Source of the DNA: M3007 sp044230315 | GTDB lineage: Bacteria > Bacteroidota > Bacteroidia > Chitinophagales > Saprospiraceae | Reading direction: 5' to 3' | Length of the DNA stretch: 64,000 bases | Assembly (NCBI GenBank): GCA_044230315.1 | Contig: JBGARJ010000011.1 | Span: forward strand, 62,001-126,000 | In this document: positions 16,951-24,434 of the stretch, one piece after another | How positions within the stretch are numbered: position 1 is the stretch's first letter | How the letters are laid out: each line of letters starts with the position of its first letter | Program-made: the position numbers and the translations under genes | The notes under the pieces: model-generated | Told to the model about the DNA's origin: nothing | Seen by the model: only the letters and a program-made list of their open reading frames with translations | The model's database searches: none

Positions 16951-18009
16951 TCAATCGGTTTGCCATACGGCTTTTCCGTTCACAAATTGCAGATCGGCGT
17001 TGATCCAAAAAGGCGAACCCACCAGGGTGGTTTGGGGCAGCCCCAGGTCCGACAAAATGGGGTAAGAGGCGAAGTCCTTAAAAGTTACCGCATACTCGCC
17101 GTTCAGCCACCAGCCCGAATGGAAGGCCTTGAGGTAGCTGTTGGCTTCTACTATGCCCTGGTAACACACGTTTTCGGACACGTCGACGGCCCGGTATTGC
17201 TTCAGGAACACCATGGGGAGGTTGGCGTGCAGGAGGTCTTCCAGTTCGTGGATCACGAAAGGCAGGCCCACACGAAAGGTCTCATCTTGCGGTATCCGCT
17301 CAAAGGTGCCTTTTATGGCTTGCCACGCTTCGCCGTTTGATGCCCATGTGGCGCCGGCGGGCTGCGGCTTGTCGGCAGTTTTTTGAATCGTCAGCCAGGG
17401 TTGATAAGCAGCCGTTTGCGGATTGTCTTTGTCGAATTGGGTAAAACCGTAAGCGTCTGCGCTGAACTGGGTGGCGGCTCCGGGGTCGGGCGGAAAGACA
17501 AACTGGGCCATTGATTTGGCAAAACCCATTTGCTCCCGGCCGCAAACCAGCGAAAACGGGTTGTCGACCAGGATATAGGGGATGTACATGATCATCCGCT
17601 GCGCTTCCCACTGACCTTGTCCGTTGCGTGTGCACTCGGCCAGCGGCAGGAAAAACTGGACGCCCGTTTCGGCCACATAGCCGTATTTGGTGTAGTTGGG
17701 GTCAAGGGAATAGCCTTTGGCGATGTACGACAACACCATCATCACGTGCGTAGTGAGCGGAAAATAGCGCAAACGATTGTTGATCGGACTGAAGTTCAGC
17801 CGCTGATTGCACATATTGAGCAGGTTGGCATAGGTGCCCTGGAGGGGAAAACAATACATCAACGTCTGATCAGCATTTCCGGGCACAGGAATCTGGATCT
17901 CGTTCGGGTATTCGATGTAACGGACGCCGGCTGTGCCCGACGATGTGCTTGGGGGGGTGAAATGGAACAACCGGTACAGCCACAACCGGATTGCGGTAAA
18001 AAATGCCAT
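16951..18009 (-). CDS. Acetoacetate-decarboxylase-like protein
   Basis: A 352-aa protein of the acetoacetate decarboxylase (ADC) superfamily. The segment CGREQMGFAKSMAQF around residues 157-170 corresponds to the ADC active-site stretch G-E-x-x-G-F-x-K; the lysine (about K165) aligns with the Schiff-base lysine, while the second lysine of the usual KK pair is Ser. The remainder (an extended beta cone with inserts) is longer than classical 245-aa ADC enzymes, so the reaction may differ. ATG 18009 was chosen because a -7 element (TACATTTG) lies about 30 bases upstream; the frame is open 32 codons further. It is the first gene of the minus-strand set that includes the cyclase-like and FAD proteins. 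Confidence 0.65.
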   Translation of the reverse strand: MAFFTAIRLWLYRLFHFTPPSTSSGTAGVRYIEYPNEIQIPVPGNADQTLMYCFPLQGTYANLLNMCNQRLNFSPINNRLRYFPLTTHVMMVLSYIAKGYSLDPNYTKYGYVAETGVQFFLPLAECTRNGQGQWEAQRMIMYIPYILVDNPFSLVCGREQMGFAKSMAQFVFPPDPGAATQFSADAYGFTQFDKDNPQTAAYQPWLTIQKTADKPQPAGATWASNGEAWQAIKGTFERIPQDETFRVGLPFVIHELEDLLHANLPMVFLKQYRAVDVSENVCYQGIVEANSYLKAFHSGWWLNGEYAVTFKDFASYPILSDLGLPQTTLVGSPFWINADLQFVNGKAVWQTD

Positions 18010-18039
18010 ATGCGAGAGGGATGTTTGGATGAGGTCGGA

Positions 18040-18047
18040 CAAATGTA
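18040..18047 (-). promoter_or_regulatory. Candidate -7 element of the ADC-like gene
   Basis: Read on the minus strand this is TACATTTG, a perfect match to the Bacteroidota TAnnTTTG element. It lies about 30 bases before the chosen start codon at 18009. No clear -33 TTG is present at the usual distance. Confidence 0.45.
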
Positions 18048-18130
18048 TGTAAATACAAATGCTTTGCTGTATCCTAATTCGCAGCAAATTGAGTTGGCGA
18101 AACAAAAATTGGGTATTTACGGCCGTTTCC

Positions 18131-18165
18131 TAAAAAAATAGCCCGGCACCCCGCGGGGGGATGCC
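18131..18165 (-). terminator. Terminator of the DUF5602-like lipoprotein gene
   Basis: On the minus strand a GGCATCCCC/GGGGTGCC stem with one bulge and a short loop is followed by TATTTTTTT (plus-strand A-run at 18132-18138). It lies 45 bases beyond the lipoprotein stop and shields the ADC-like gene promoter from read-through. Confidence 0.75.
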
Positions 18166-18209
18166 AGGCATGTACACCGTTCTAAAATGTTCGTTTGGAA
18201 GGGTTTAGT

Positions 18210-18968
18210 CTAACGTTTTACAAAGCCGCGCAGGTAAACACGATAGGTTTTGGCTGAAGTGTCGTGTTGGAAACCCAATTTGGTTGGGTAATATTTCCCG
18301 CTTTGCGCGTAGGTTGTTACGGCCGGGATATCCTTTTCAAAATTTTGTTGTTCGGCAATGAACGCCTTGGTGATCATGGGTTCGTAGAAGGTCAGTTTGC
18401 CGTCGAAAGAGCCGAAGATAAACGTTTCGGTAAACGGCTGGCCATTAAATTCCGGCGAAGTGACGTCCACCCAGTGGGTTCCCATCGTGGGTACGAGGCC
18501 GGCGTTGATGTAGTTGGCGGGCAACTCGCCTGCAGGCAGCGGTTTAGCCCCGGCAATGGTGTCGAAGGGGCTGATCCTCATCCGCTCGGCTTCGCTGGTC
18601 AAATAAAAGTGGAAGTCGAAATGGGGTTTGTCGTAAATGCCCATCGGCTCGTGGCCGTGCGGGTTGTAGCCCGCCCACATGTGCACGAAAGGCGTTTCAT
18701 TGTGTTCGGTGGGGAAGGGGAGGCTCCACGATACGTCGCCGGAGAGCGCGTCAAACGAGTTGAACGCCGCTTCCGGGATCGTAAAGCCAATTTCATCCGG
18801 CTTGCCATCTTCATCGGTCGTCACGTAGGTGCTCAGTTCGCTGCCCAGGTAGTTGGTGGTGGCGCCTGTGTAGGTGCCCGACTTGTCTTTTTTGCAGGCA
18901 GCCGTCAGCAGTACGCCCGTCAGGGCAAAAAGGGCGAGAACCCGGATGGAAATTTGCATTGTTTTCAT
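18210..18968 (-). CDS. Lipoprotein resembling DUF5602/TTHB210 family
   Basis: A 252-aa lipoprotein: a hydrophobic signal with lipobox LLTAAC followed by KKDKSG, which suggests an envelope lipoprotein. The mature part carries a histidine-rich block (HMWAGYNPHGHEP, then PHFDFHFY) and later GTHWVDVTSPEF, an arrangement I associate with TTHB210-like (DUF5602) proteins of unknown function. The clustered His/Asp residues could bind a metal. The start is set at ATG 18968 so the signal peptide begins directly; ATG 18959 is an alternative. It is divergent from the TetR operon, about 290 bases apart, with a TetR-type operator copy between them. Confidence 0.68.
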   Translation of the reverse strand: MKTMQISIRVLALFALTGVLLTAACKKDKSGTYTGATTNYLGSELSTYVTTDEDGKPDEIGFTIPEAAFNSFDALSGDVSWSLPFPTEHNETPFVHMWAGYNPHGHEPMGIYDKPHFDFHFYLTSEAERMRISPFDTIAGAKPLPAGELPANYINAGLVPTMGTHWVDVTSPEFNGQPFTETFIFGSFDGKLTFYEPMITKAFIAEQQNFEKDIPAVTTYAQSGKYYPTKLGFQHDTSAKTYRVYLRGFVKR

Positions 18969-19164
18969 GGTTTGTGTCAAAAGTTTGAATGTGATGAGTG
19001 GTATTTGTTTCTGACCGGACAAAGGTGCTGCGCGGGCGCCCTGCCCTGCTTTCAGGGATGTCGCAAAGCCTTTCATTTTTGTCGCGGCCGTAAGACGCGG
19101 CGCCTTTTTCGTTGGTTGCAGCAGCTATTTAAATTGACTGCCAAACAGGCATATACCAAATAGT

Positions 19165-19251
19165 TTAACCAAACAGTTAATTTTTTTTGACAAATTGTTG
19201 CTTCTTTTTGCAACCCAATGTACTTTTGCCCGGTCTTAACCAAAAAGTTAA
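19165..19251. promoter_or_regulatory. Two operator-like palindromes flanking the TetR promoter
   Basis: TTAACCAAACAGTTAA at 19165-19180 and TTAACCAAAAAGTTAA at 19236-19251 differ at one base; both are TTAAC-N6-GTTAA palindromes 71 bases apart. Between them lies the promoter TTG (19198-19200), 20 bases, TACTTTTG (19221-19228). The second copy covers the expected transcription start just before the ATG at 19257. This is the layout of an autorepressing TetR. Confidence 0.75.
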
Positions 19252-19256
19252 ACCCG

Positions 19257-19895
19257 ATGGATAACTTTCCAGCACCCACCCCCCCCTCTTCCGGAGCCGA
19301 CAGCAGCACGGAACAGCGCATTTTCGACGCCGCCCACGAACTGTTTGTTCGCAAGGGGCTCGATGGTGCCAAAATGCAGGAGATCGCCGACCGGGCAGGG
19401 ATCAACAAGGCCTTGCTGCATTATTACTACCGGTCGAAGGAAAAGTTGTATGAAATGGTGGCTAAGGCGGTGATCAGCCGGGCGGTGCCGGTAGTGCAAC
19501 AACTGATCGAATCGGACGAACCCCTGGAGCAAAAGATCACGCGCTTCATCGATTTTTATATCGAGCTCGTGAGCCGAAACCCCTTTGTGCCGCTCTTTGT
19601 GATCAACGAACTGAACAAACACCCCGACCGCTTTTTTGAAGCCATTCTGCCCGCGCACATGCCCAAACCCGAAGTGTTTTTCGCTCAGGTAGAGGCCGAG
19701 ATCGCCAAGGGGACCATACGCCCGATGAAGCCGCAGCATGTACTGGTCAATATTGTTTCGATGTGCATTTTCCCCTTCGTGGCCAAACCTATGCTGCGCA
19801 TCGTTCTGGGCCTGAATGCGGAAGAAATGGCCGCATTCCTAAATGAACGGAAAGAAGAAGTCAAACGCTTTGTCTTTCAGGCTATTAAACCCTGA
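19257..19895 (+). CDS. TetR/AcrR-family regulator of the efflux operon
   Basis: A 212-aa TetR-type repressor. The N-terminal helix-turn-helix covers about residues 17-65 (STEQRIFDAAHELFVRKGLDG, then MQEIADRAGINKALLHYYYRSKEKLY), the standard TetR DNA-binding signature. The C-terminal helical ligand-binding domain is not diagnostic. ATG 19257 follows the promoter by about 29 bases. Two palindromes flanking the promoter are the likely operators. It is followed after 46 bases by a TolC-type gene and a full efflux set, so it probably represses the operon and responds to a transported toxic compound. Confidence 0.88.
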   Translation: MDNFPAPTPPSSGADSSTEQRIFDAAHELFVRKGLDGAKMQEIADRAGINKALLHYYYRSKEKLYEMVAKAVISRAVPVVQQLIESDEPLEQKITRFIDFYIELVSRNPFVPLFVINELNKHPDRFFEAILPAHMPKPEVFFAQVEAEIAKGTIRPMKPQHVLVNIVSMCIFPFVAKPMLRIVLGLNAEEMAAFLNERKEEVKRFVFQAIKP

Positions 19896-19941
19896 TGCCT
19901 GAAGTTTGAAGGACGTAGATGTGAAATCGCAAATTCAACAT

Positions 19942-21216
19942 ATGAAATACCAAACAGTCTCCCTTTTTTGTACCCTTATCTTCATGGGGTCGCTCCACGC
20001 CGCCGACACGCTCGGGGTGGAACAAGTGCGGGCGCTGGCCTTGCAAACCAGCCCTTTGCAACAGAAAAAAGCCCTGGCAGAAAGCGCGGTAGCCCTCCAC
20101 CTGCAAAATATCCGGAGCAACAACCTGCCGCGGGTGCAGGTGGGTGCGCAAGCCACCTGGCAAAGCGACGTGTTCGGGCTGCCGATCGACAATCCCCTGT
20201 TCAAGATCCCGGTAGTGCCCAAAGACCAGTACAAACTGTCGGCCGATATAAGCGAACGCTTGTGGGACGGCGGCTCCGACCGATACCTGCGCCAGCAGTG
20301 CGAACTGGACCGTGACCTGGCCCTCGCGCAAACGGATGTGGACGTGTTTCAACTCCGCGAAACGGTGACCGACCTTTATTTCAAGGTCCTCTTGCTCCAG
20401 GAAAGCGAAGCCATTCTGGCCGCTGCGCTCGACAACCTCAATACCCGACTGCGCCAGGCCGACGCCGCGGTGACCGGCGGTGTGTCGTTGCGCACCAATG
20501 CCGACCAGGTTCGGATCCAAATCCTGCAAACCGAGCAGCAAATGGCCGCCATACAAAGCGACCAGAAAACCCTGAAGCAGATCCTGGCGATCTGGATCGG
20601 CCGCGACAACGCCGATTTTCAACTCAAAGCGCCCGATGCCGCTGCCAATTTACAGCGACCTGATGTCCGTCAATTCCGGCCTGAATACCGCTTGTTCGAC
20701 GTGCAACAACGCAGCCTTCAAGTGGGCCAGGATATGCTCCGGCTGCGTTTTCAGCCCCGTGTGGAGGTCTTTGCGCAGGGCGGTTTGGGCCGCCCCAATC
20801 CCTTTAATTTTTTCGAGACGGGCTTTAAACCCTTCGGTCTGGTGGGGCTGCGCGCCGTTTGGACGCCCATCGATTGGGGCAACAACAGCCGCGAACGACA
20901 GGTGCTCGCCCTCCAGACGCAGGTGGTCGATGCCCAGCGCCAGGCCTTCGAACAGCGCCTCGATGCGGCGACGAGCCGCGATCAGGACGATTGGACAAAA
21001 TCCCGCGCCCAGTTGACGCAAGACGATGCCATTATCGCCCTGCAGGAAGATATTGTTCGCCGCGCCGAGGCGCAGGTCCAGAACGGGGTGATGACCACAA
21101 CCGATTACCTGGCGCAACTCAACCTGCTTACGCAGGCCCGGTTGACCCGCAAAACCCATGAAATACAGGCCCTGCAAGCGCAGGAAATGCTGTATGCCAA
21201 AGCCGGCCAGAACTAA
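19942..21216 (+). CDS. TolC-family outer-membrane efflux protein
   Basis: A 424-aa outer-membrane channel. It has a signal peptide (about 1-20, ending SLHA) and long amphipathic helices rich in Gln, Ala and Leu, with two internally similar halves typical of TolC. It lies between tetR and the hlyD-like gene, so it supplies the outer-membrane exit for the ABC exporter. The start is ATG 19942, where the signal peptide begins; the frame is open 12 codons upstream. Confidence 0.85.
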   Translation: MKYQTVSLFCTLIFMGSLHAADTLGVEQVRALALQTSPLQQKKALAESAVALHLQNIRSNNLPRVQVGAQATWQSDVFGLPIDNPLFKIPVVPKDQYKLSADISERLWDGGSDRYLRQQCELDRDLALAQTDVDVFQLRETVTDLYFKVLLLQESEAILAAALDNLNTRLRQADAAVTGGVSLRTNADQVRIQILQTEQQMAAIQSDQKTLKQILAIWIGRDNADFQLKAPDAAANLQRPDVRQFRPEYRLFDVQQRSLQVGQDMLRLRFQPRVEVFAQGGLGRPNPFNFFETGFKPFGLVGLRAVWTPIDWGNNSRERQVLALQTQVVDAQRQAFEQRLDAATSRDQDDWTKSRAQLTQDDAIIALQEDIVRRAEAQVQNGVMTTTDYLAQLNLLTQARLTRKTHEIQALQAQEMLYAKAGQN

Positions 21217-21377
21217 GAACAGGTTTGGATTTTCATGCTGCGGCGAAACCGAGAAAATTTTGTTTCAGGCAAGGCAAATTTTGAAATCGGATACGGGTAA
21301 TCCGCTTGCAAAATTTAACGCAGAATGAAATAAAATTTTCCGGTTGCAGCCCAGCGATGAAAATCCAAACATGTTCT
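21216..21377. repeat. Long palindrome, AACATGTTTGG family, locus B
   Basis: About 160 bases fold back on themselves. The left arm from 21216 (AGAACAGGTTTGGATTTTCA) matches the complement of the right arm ending 21377 (AGAACATGTTTGGATTTTCA) over some 50 positions with few mismatches. Inner blocks (GAAAATTTT / AAAATTTTC, AAATTTTG / CAAAATTT) continue nearly to the centre at about 21297. It lies between tolC and the hlyD-like gene and would be transcribed with the operon. Confidence 0.8.
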
Positions 21378-21421
21378 AATGCGCGCCGCCTCCTTTTCAT
21401 CGTTAAAAACAACTTCGCATC

Positions 21422-22354
21422 ATGAAATATCTCGTTTTCGCCCTGTTTGTCCTGTTGGCTGCCGCTTGTCAGAAGAACGGAGCCAAAGCCGACGCATACG
21501 GCAATTTTGAATCCGACGAGCGCATCATCAGCGCCGAAGCCAATGGCCAGATCTTCGAATTCAACCTCGAAGAAGGTCAGACGCTGCAAGCCGGTCAGTA
21601 TCTGGGCCGTATCGACTCCACCCAACTGACGCTCAAAAAAGAACAGCTGCAGGCCAGTATTCGGGCTGTAGCCGCCAAAAGCCCGGCCATCAAGGCGCAG
21701 TTGGAGGTGTACGAAAAACAACTCAACGCCAACCGGCAGCAACTCAGCAACCTGCAACGCGAGAAACAACGCGTGGAAAATCTGCTGAAAAGCGATGCCG
21801 CCACCCCGAAACAACTGGATGACCTGAACGACCAGATCAACCTGGTCCAACGCCAGATCGAAGTGGTGCTCGAGCAGCGCAGCGCAACCGACGCTACCCT
21901 CAGCACGCAAAAAAGCGGGTTGCTGGCAGAAATTCTGCCCCTGGAAAAGCAGATCGCCCAAATCGACGATCAGATCGGTAAGTGCCACATCGTCAATCCG
22001 GCTGCGGGGACCGTCCTGACACGCTATGCCGAGACGGGCGAAGTAGCTGCTTTCGGCAAGCCCTTGTACAAAATCGCCGATCTCAGCCGACTCATCCTGC
22101 GGGCTTATGTGGCCGGCAACCAACTCGGCAACATTCGCCTGGGGCAATCGGTAAAAGTAGCCATCGATGCGCCGGGCGGCGCCATGCAGGAATTCACCGG
22201 CAAAATCACCTGGATCGCTTCCAAAGCCGAATTCACCCCCAAGATCATTCAAACGAAAGACGAACGGGTGAACCTGGTGTATGCCGTGAAAATTGAGGTG
22301 GAGAATGACGGGAGTTTGAAGATCGGGATGCCGGGCGAGGTTTTTTTTAGGTAG
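21422..22354 (+). CDS. HlyD-type periplasmic adaptor lipoprotein
   Basis: A 310-aa membrane-fusion protein that links an inner-membrane exporter to TolC. The signal peptide ends in a lipobox (LLAAAC, C16). The order is a barrel-sandwich half (ANGQIFEFNLEEGQTLQAGQYLG), a long coiled-coil hairpin (about 70-190, rich in Gln/Lys/Glu), the second half (VNPAAGTVLTRYAETGEVAAFGKPLYKIAD) and a beta-barrel. This is typical of YbhG-like adaptors. It lies between tolC and the ABC ATPase genes. Confidence 0.88.
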   Translation: MKYLVFALFVLLAAACQKNGAKADAYGNFESDERIISAEANGQIFEFNLEEGQTLQAGQYLGRIDSTQLTLKKEQLQASIRAVAAKSPAIKAQLEVYEKQLNANRQQLSNLQREKQRVENLLKSDAATPKQLDDLNDQINLVQRQIEVVLEQRSATDATLSTQKSGLLAEILPLEKQIAQIDDQIGKCHIVNPAAGTVLTRYAETGEVAAFGKPLYKIADLSRLILRAYVAGNQLGNIRLGQSVKVAIDAPGGAMQEFTGKITWIASKAEFTPKIIQTKDERVNLVYAVKIEVENDGSLKIGMPGEVFFR

Positions 22355-22428
22355 ACAGGATGCACCTGACATGGAGGATTTTTATAGTTACCTCTGTGAG
22401 AAGTAACACCGTATAGAAGGATATATTA

Positions 22429-22673
22429 TTAAATCAACGTGAGTTTTGGATAGCGACAAACTTCAATCGAGAAGGATTGGTCAATAAGCGTCGATTTTTG
22501 GCCTTGGAGCGGCCTAAAATTGGTTTCATTATTCCAGCGAATACAAACGTTAGGCCTCTCCGAGGCCCCCAAAATCGACGTTTAATGGCTCATGCTACAA
22601 ACGTTGGGCCTCTCCGAGTCCGTAGAGTGTTCAATTGTAAGTGTCGATCTATCCAAAACTCACGTTAAATCAA
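22429..22673. mobile_element. MITE-like element with 16-bp terminal repeats and 9-bp duplication
   Basis: A 227-bp element (22438-22664) begins CGTGAGTTTTGGATAG and ends with the exact complement CTATCCAAAACTCACG. It is flanked on both sides by the direct repeat TTAAATCAA (22429-22437 and 22665-22673), as expected for a target-site duplication. Inside, a CGTCGATTTT block (from 22489) faces AAAATCGACG (ending about 22581). A 22-base sequence containing GGCCTCTCCGAG occurs twice in direct orientation (22543-22564 and 22597-22618, one mismatch). There is no transposase gene. It lies inside the efflux operon, between hlyD and the ATPase gene. Confidence 0.82.
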
Positions 22674-22773
22674 TAATCGCATTCACTTTTAATACGAACA
22701 AGCAGCAAAGTCGAAGCGGATATATTTTTTAATTGTATACGATCAACAGCAAAACCCAAAATCCTGCACAATC

Positions 22774-23685
22774 ATGTCAATCCTGTCTATAAAAACAGAC
22801 CGAATTTCCAAAGCATACGGCACCATTCAGGCGGTGAATAAGGTTTCCTTCGATGTGCGTCAGGGCGAAATATTCGGGCTCATTGGCCCCGACGGCGCCG
22901 GGAAAACCACGCTGTTCCGCATGCTCACCAGCCTGCTGCTGCCCGATGCGGGCGGGGCCACGGTGGACGGTCTCGACGTGGTGAAAGACTACAAGGCCCT
23001 GCGCCGGCGCATCGGGTATATGCCGGGCCGGTTTTCGCTGTACCAGGACCTCTCGGTAGAGGAAAACCTCAGCTTTTTTGCCAATGTGTTCGGCGCGCAT
23101 ATTCGGGACAACTACGACCTCATTCGCGACATATACGTCCAGCTCGAGCCGTTCAGAACCCGGCGCGCCGGCGCCTTATCGGGCGGCATGAAACAAAAAC
23201 TGGCGCTCTGCTGCGCCTTGATCCACCGTCCCCGTGTGTTGTTTCTCGATGAACCCGGCACGGGCGTCGACCCCGTGTCGCGCAAGGAGTTTTGGGATAT
23301 GCTGCGCCGCCTGCGCGCGGCCGAGATCACCATCCTGGTGAGCACCGCGTACATGGATGAGGCCGAATTGTGCGACCGGGTGGCCCTCCTGCAGAAAGGC
23401 GAGATCATGGCTATCGACACACCGGAGGGCCTCGTAACCAGTTTCCAGCGCCCGCTTTTTGCCGCCCGTTCTGATCATATGCACCACCTCATTCGCGACC
23501 TGCGCCGTATCGGGCCGGGCGCCGATTGCTACGCCTTTGGCGAATATGCCCACCTGGCGCTTCGAAGCGACATGCCGGAGTCTGCCATTCGGCAATTTCT
23601 TGAAAAACAGGGACATACCAACATAGAGGTGCACCCGGTAGCCGCTACGGTAGAGGATTGTTTTATCGAACTCATGAAAAATTGA
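22774..23685 (+). CDS. ABC transporter ATP-binding protein, first of pair
   Basis: A 303-aa ABC ATPase. Walker A is GPDGAGKTT, the signature LSGGMKQKL and Walker B VLFLDEPGTGVDP; a D-loop and a divergent H-loop (STAYMDEAE, with Tyr after Ala rather than the usual His) follow. The extra C-terminal 70 residues are typical of the YbhF-type half of drug-export ATPases. It is part of the tetR-tolC-hlyD-ABC-ABC-permease-permease operon and overlaps nothing; the second ATPase begins 2 bases after its stop. Confidence 0.9.
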   Translation: MSILSIKTDRISKAYGTIQAVNKVSFDVRQGEIFGLIGPDGAGKTTLFRMLTSLLLPDAGGATVDGLDVVKDYKALRRRIGYMPGRFSLYQDLSVEENLSFFANVFGAHIRDNYDLIRDIYVQLEPFRTRRAGALSGGMKQKLALCCALIHRPRVLFLDEPGTGVDPVSRKEFWDMLRRLRAAEITILVSTAYMDEAELCDRVALLQKGEIMAIDTPEGLVTSFQRPLFAARSDHMHHLIRDLRRIGPGADCYAFGEYAHLALRSDMPESAIRQFLEKQGHTNIEVHPVAATVEDCFIELMKN

Positions 23686-23687
23686 CC

Positions 23688-24413
23688 ATGGAATACGCCA
23701 TCACCACCGATCATCTCACCAAAACGTTCGGCGCGTTCACCGCGGTGGACGCCATCAGTTTCGAAGTGGCTGCAGGGGAGATATTCGGCTTTTTAGGCGC
23801 CAATGGCGCCGGCAAAACCACCGCTCTGAAAATGCTCACCGGGTTGCTCAAGCCGAGCAGCGGCAAGGCCACGGTGGCCGGATTCGACGTGTGGCGCAAC
23901 CCCGAACAGGTCAAACGCCGCATCGGGTACATGAGTCAGAAATTCAGCCTTTACGAAGACCTGACGGTGCGCGAAAACATCCGGTTCTACGGTGGTATCT
24001 ACGGTTTACGCCGCGCCGACATCCGGACGAAAACGGCCGCCCTGCTCAACGACCTCCAACTTGAACCCTATGCCGACCAACTCGTGATCGGTCTGCCCCT
24101 TGGCTGGCGCCAGAAACTGGCCTTCTCCGTGGCGCTCCTGCATGAACCCCGGATCGTGTTTCTCGACGAACCCACCAGCGGGGTGGACCCCCTCACCCGC
24201 CGGCAGTTTTGGGACCTCATCTATCAAGCCGCGCACCAGGGCGTTACACTCATGGTGACCACGCACTACATGGATGAGGCCGAATATTGCCACCGGGTAT
24301 CCATCATGGTAGACGGCAAGATAGAGGCCCTCGATACCCCCCGAAACATGAAAAAATCATTTCAGGCCGACGACATGGACGAAGTGTTCCGCAAACTGGC
24401 CCGCAACACCTGA
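23688..24413 (+). CDS. ABC transporter ATP-binding protein, second of pair
   Basis: A 241-aa ABC ATPase. Walker A is GANGAGKTT, Walker B IVFLDEPTSGVDP and the H-loop VTTHYMDEAE. The signature is degenerate: GLPLGWRQKL replaces LSGGxxQ. In YbhF-type exporters two ATPase domains occur fused in one chain; here they are two genes separated by 2 bases. ATG 23688 gives a normal N-terminus; the frame is open into the previous gene. Confidence 0.9.
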   Translation: MEYAITTDHLTKTFGAFTAVDAISFEVAAGEIFGFLGANGAGKTTALKMLTGLLKPSSGKATVAGFDVWRNPEQVKRRIGYMSQKFSLYEDLTVRENIRFYGGIYGLRRADIRTKTAALLNDLQLEPYADQLVIGLPLGWRQKLAFSVALLHEPRIVFLDEPTSGVDPLTRRQFWDLIYQAAHQGVTLMVTTHYMDEAEYCHRVSIMVDGKIEALDTPRNMKKSFQADDMDEVFRKLARNT

Positions 24414-24434
24414 TCCAACGCCAAACCGCATGCT

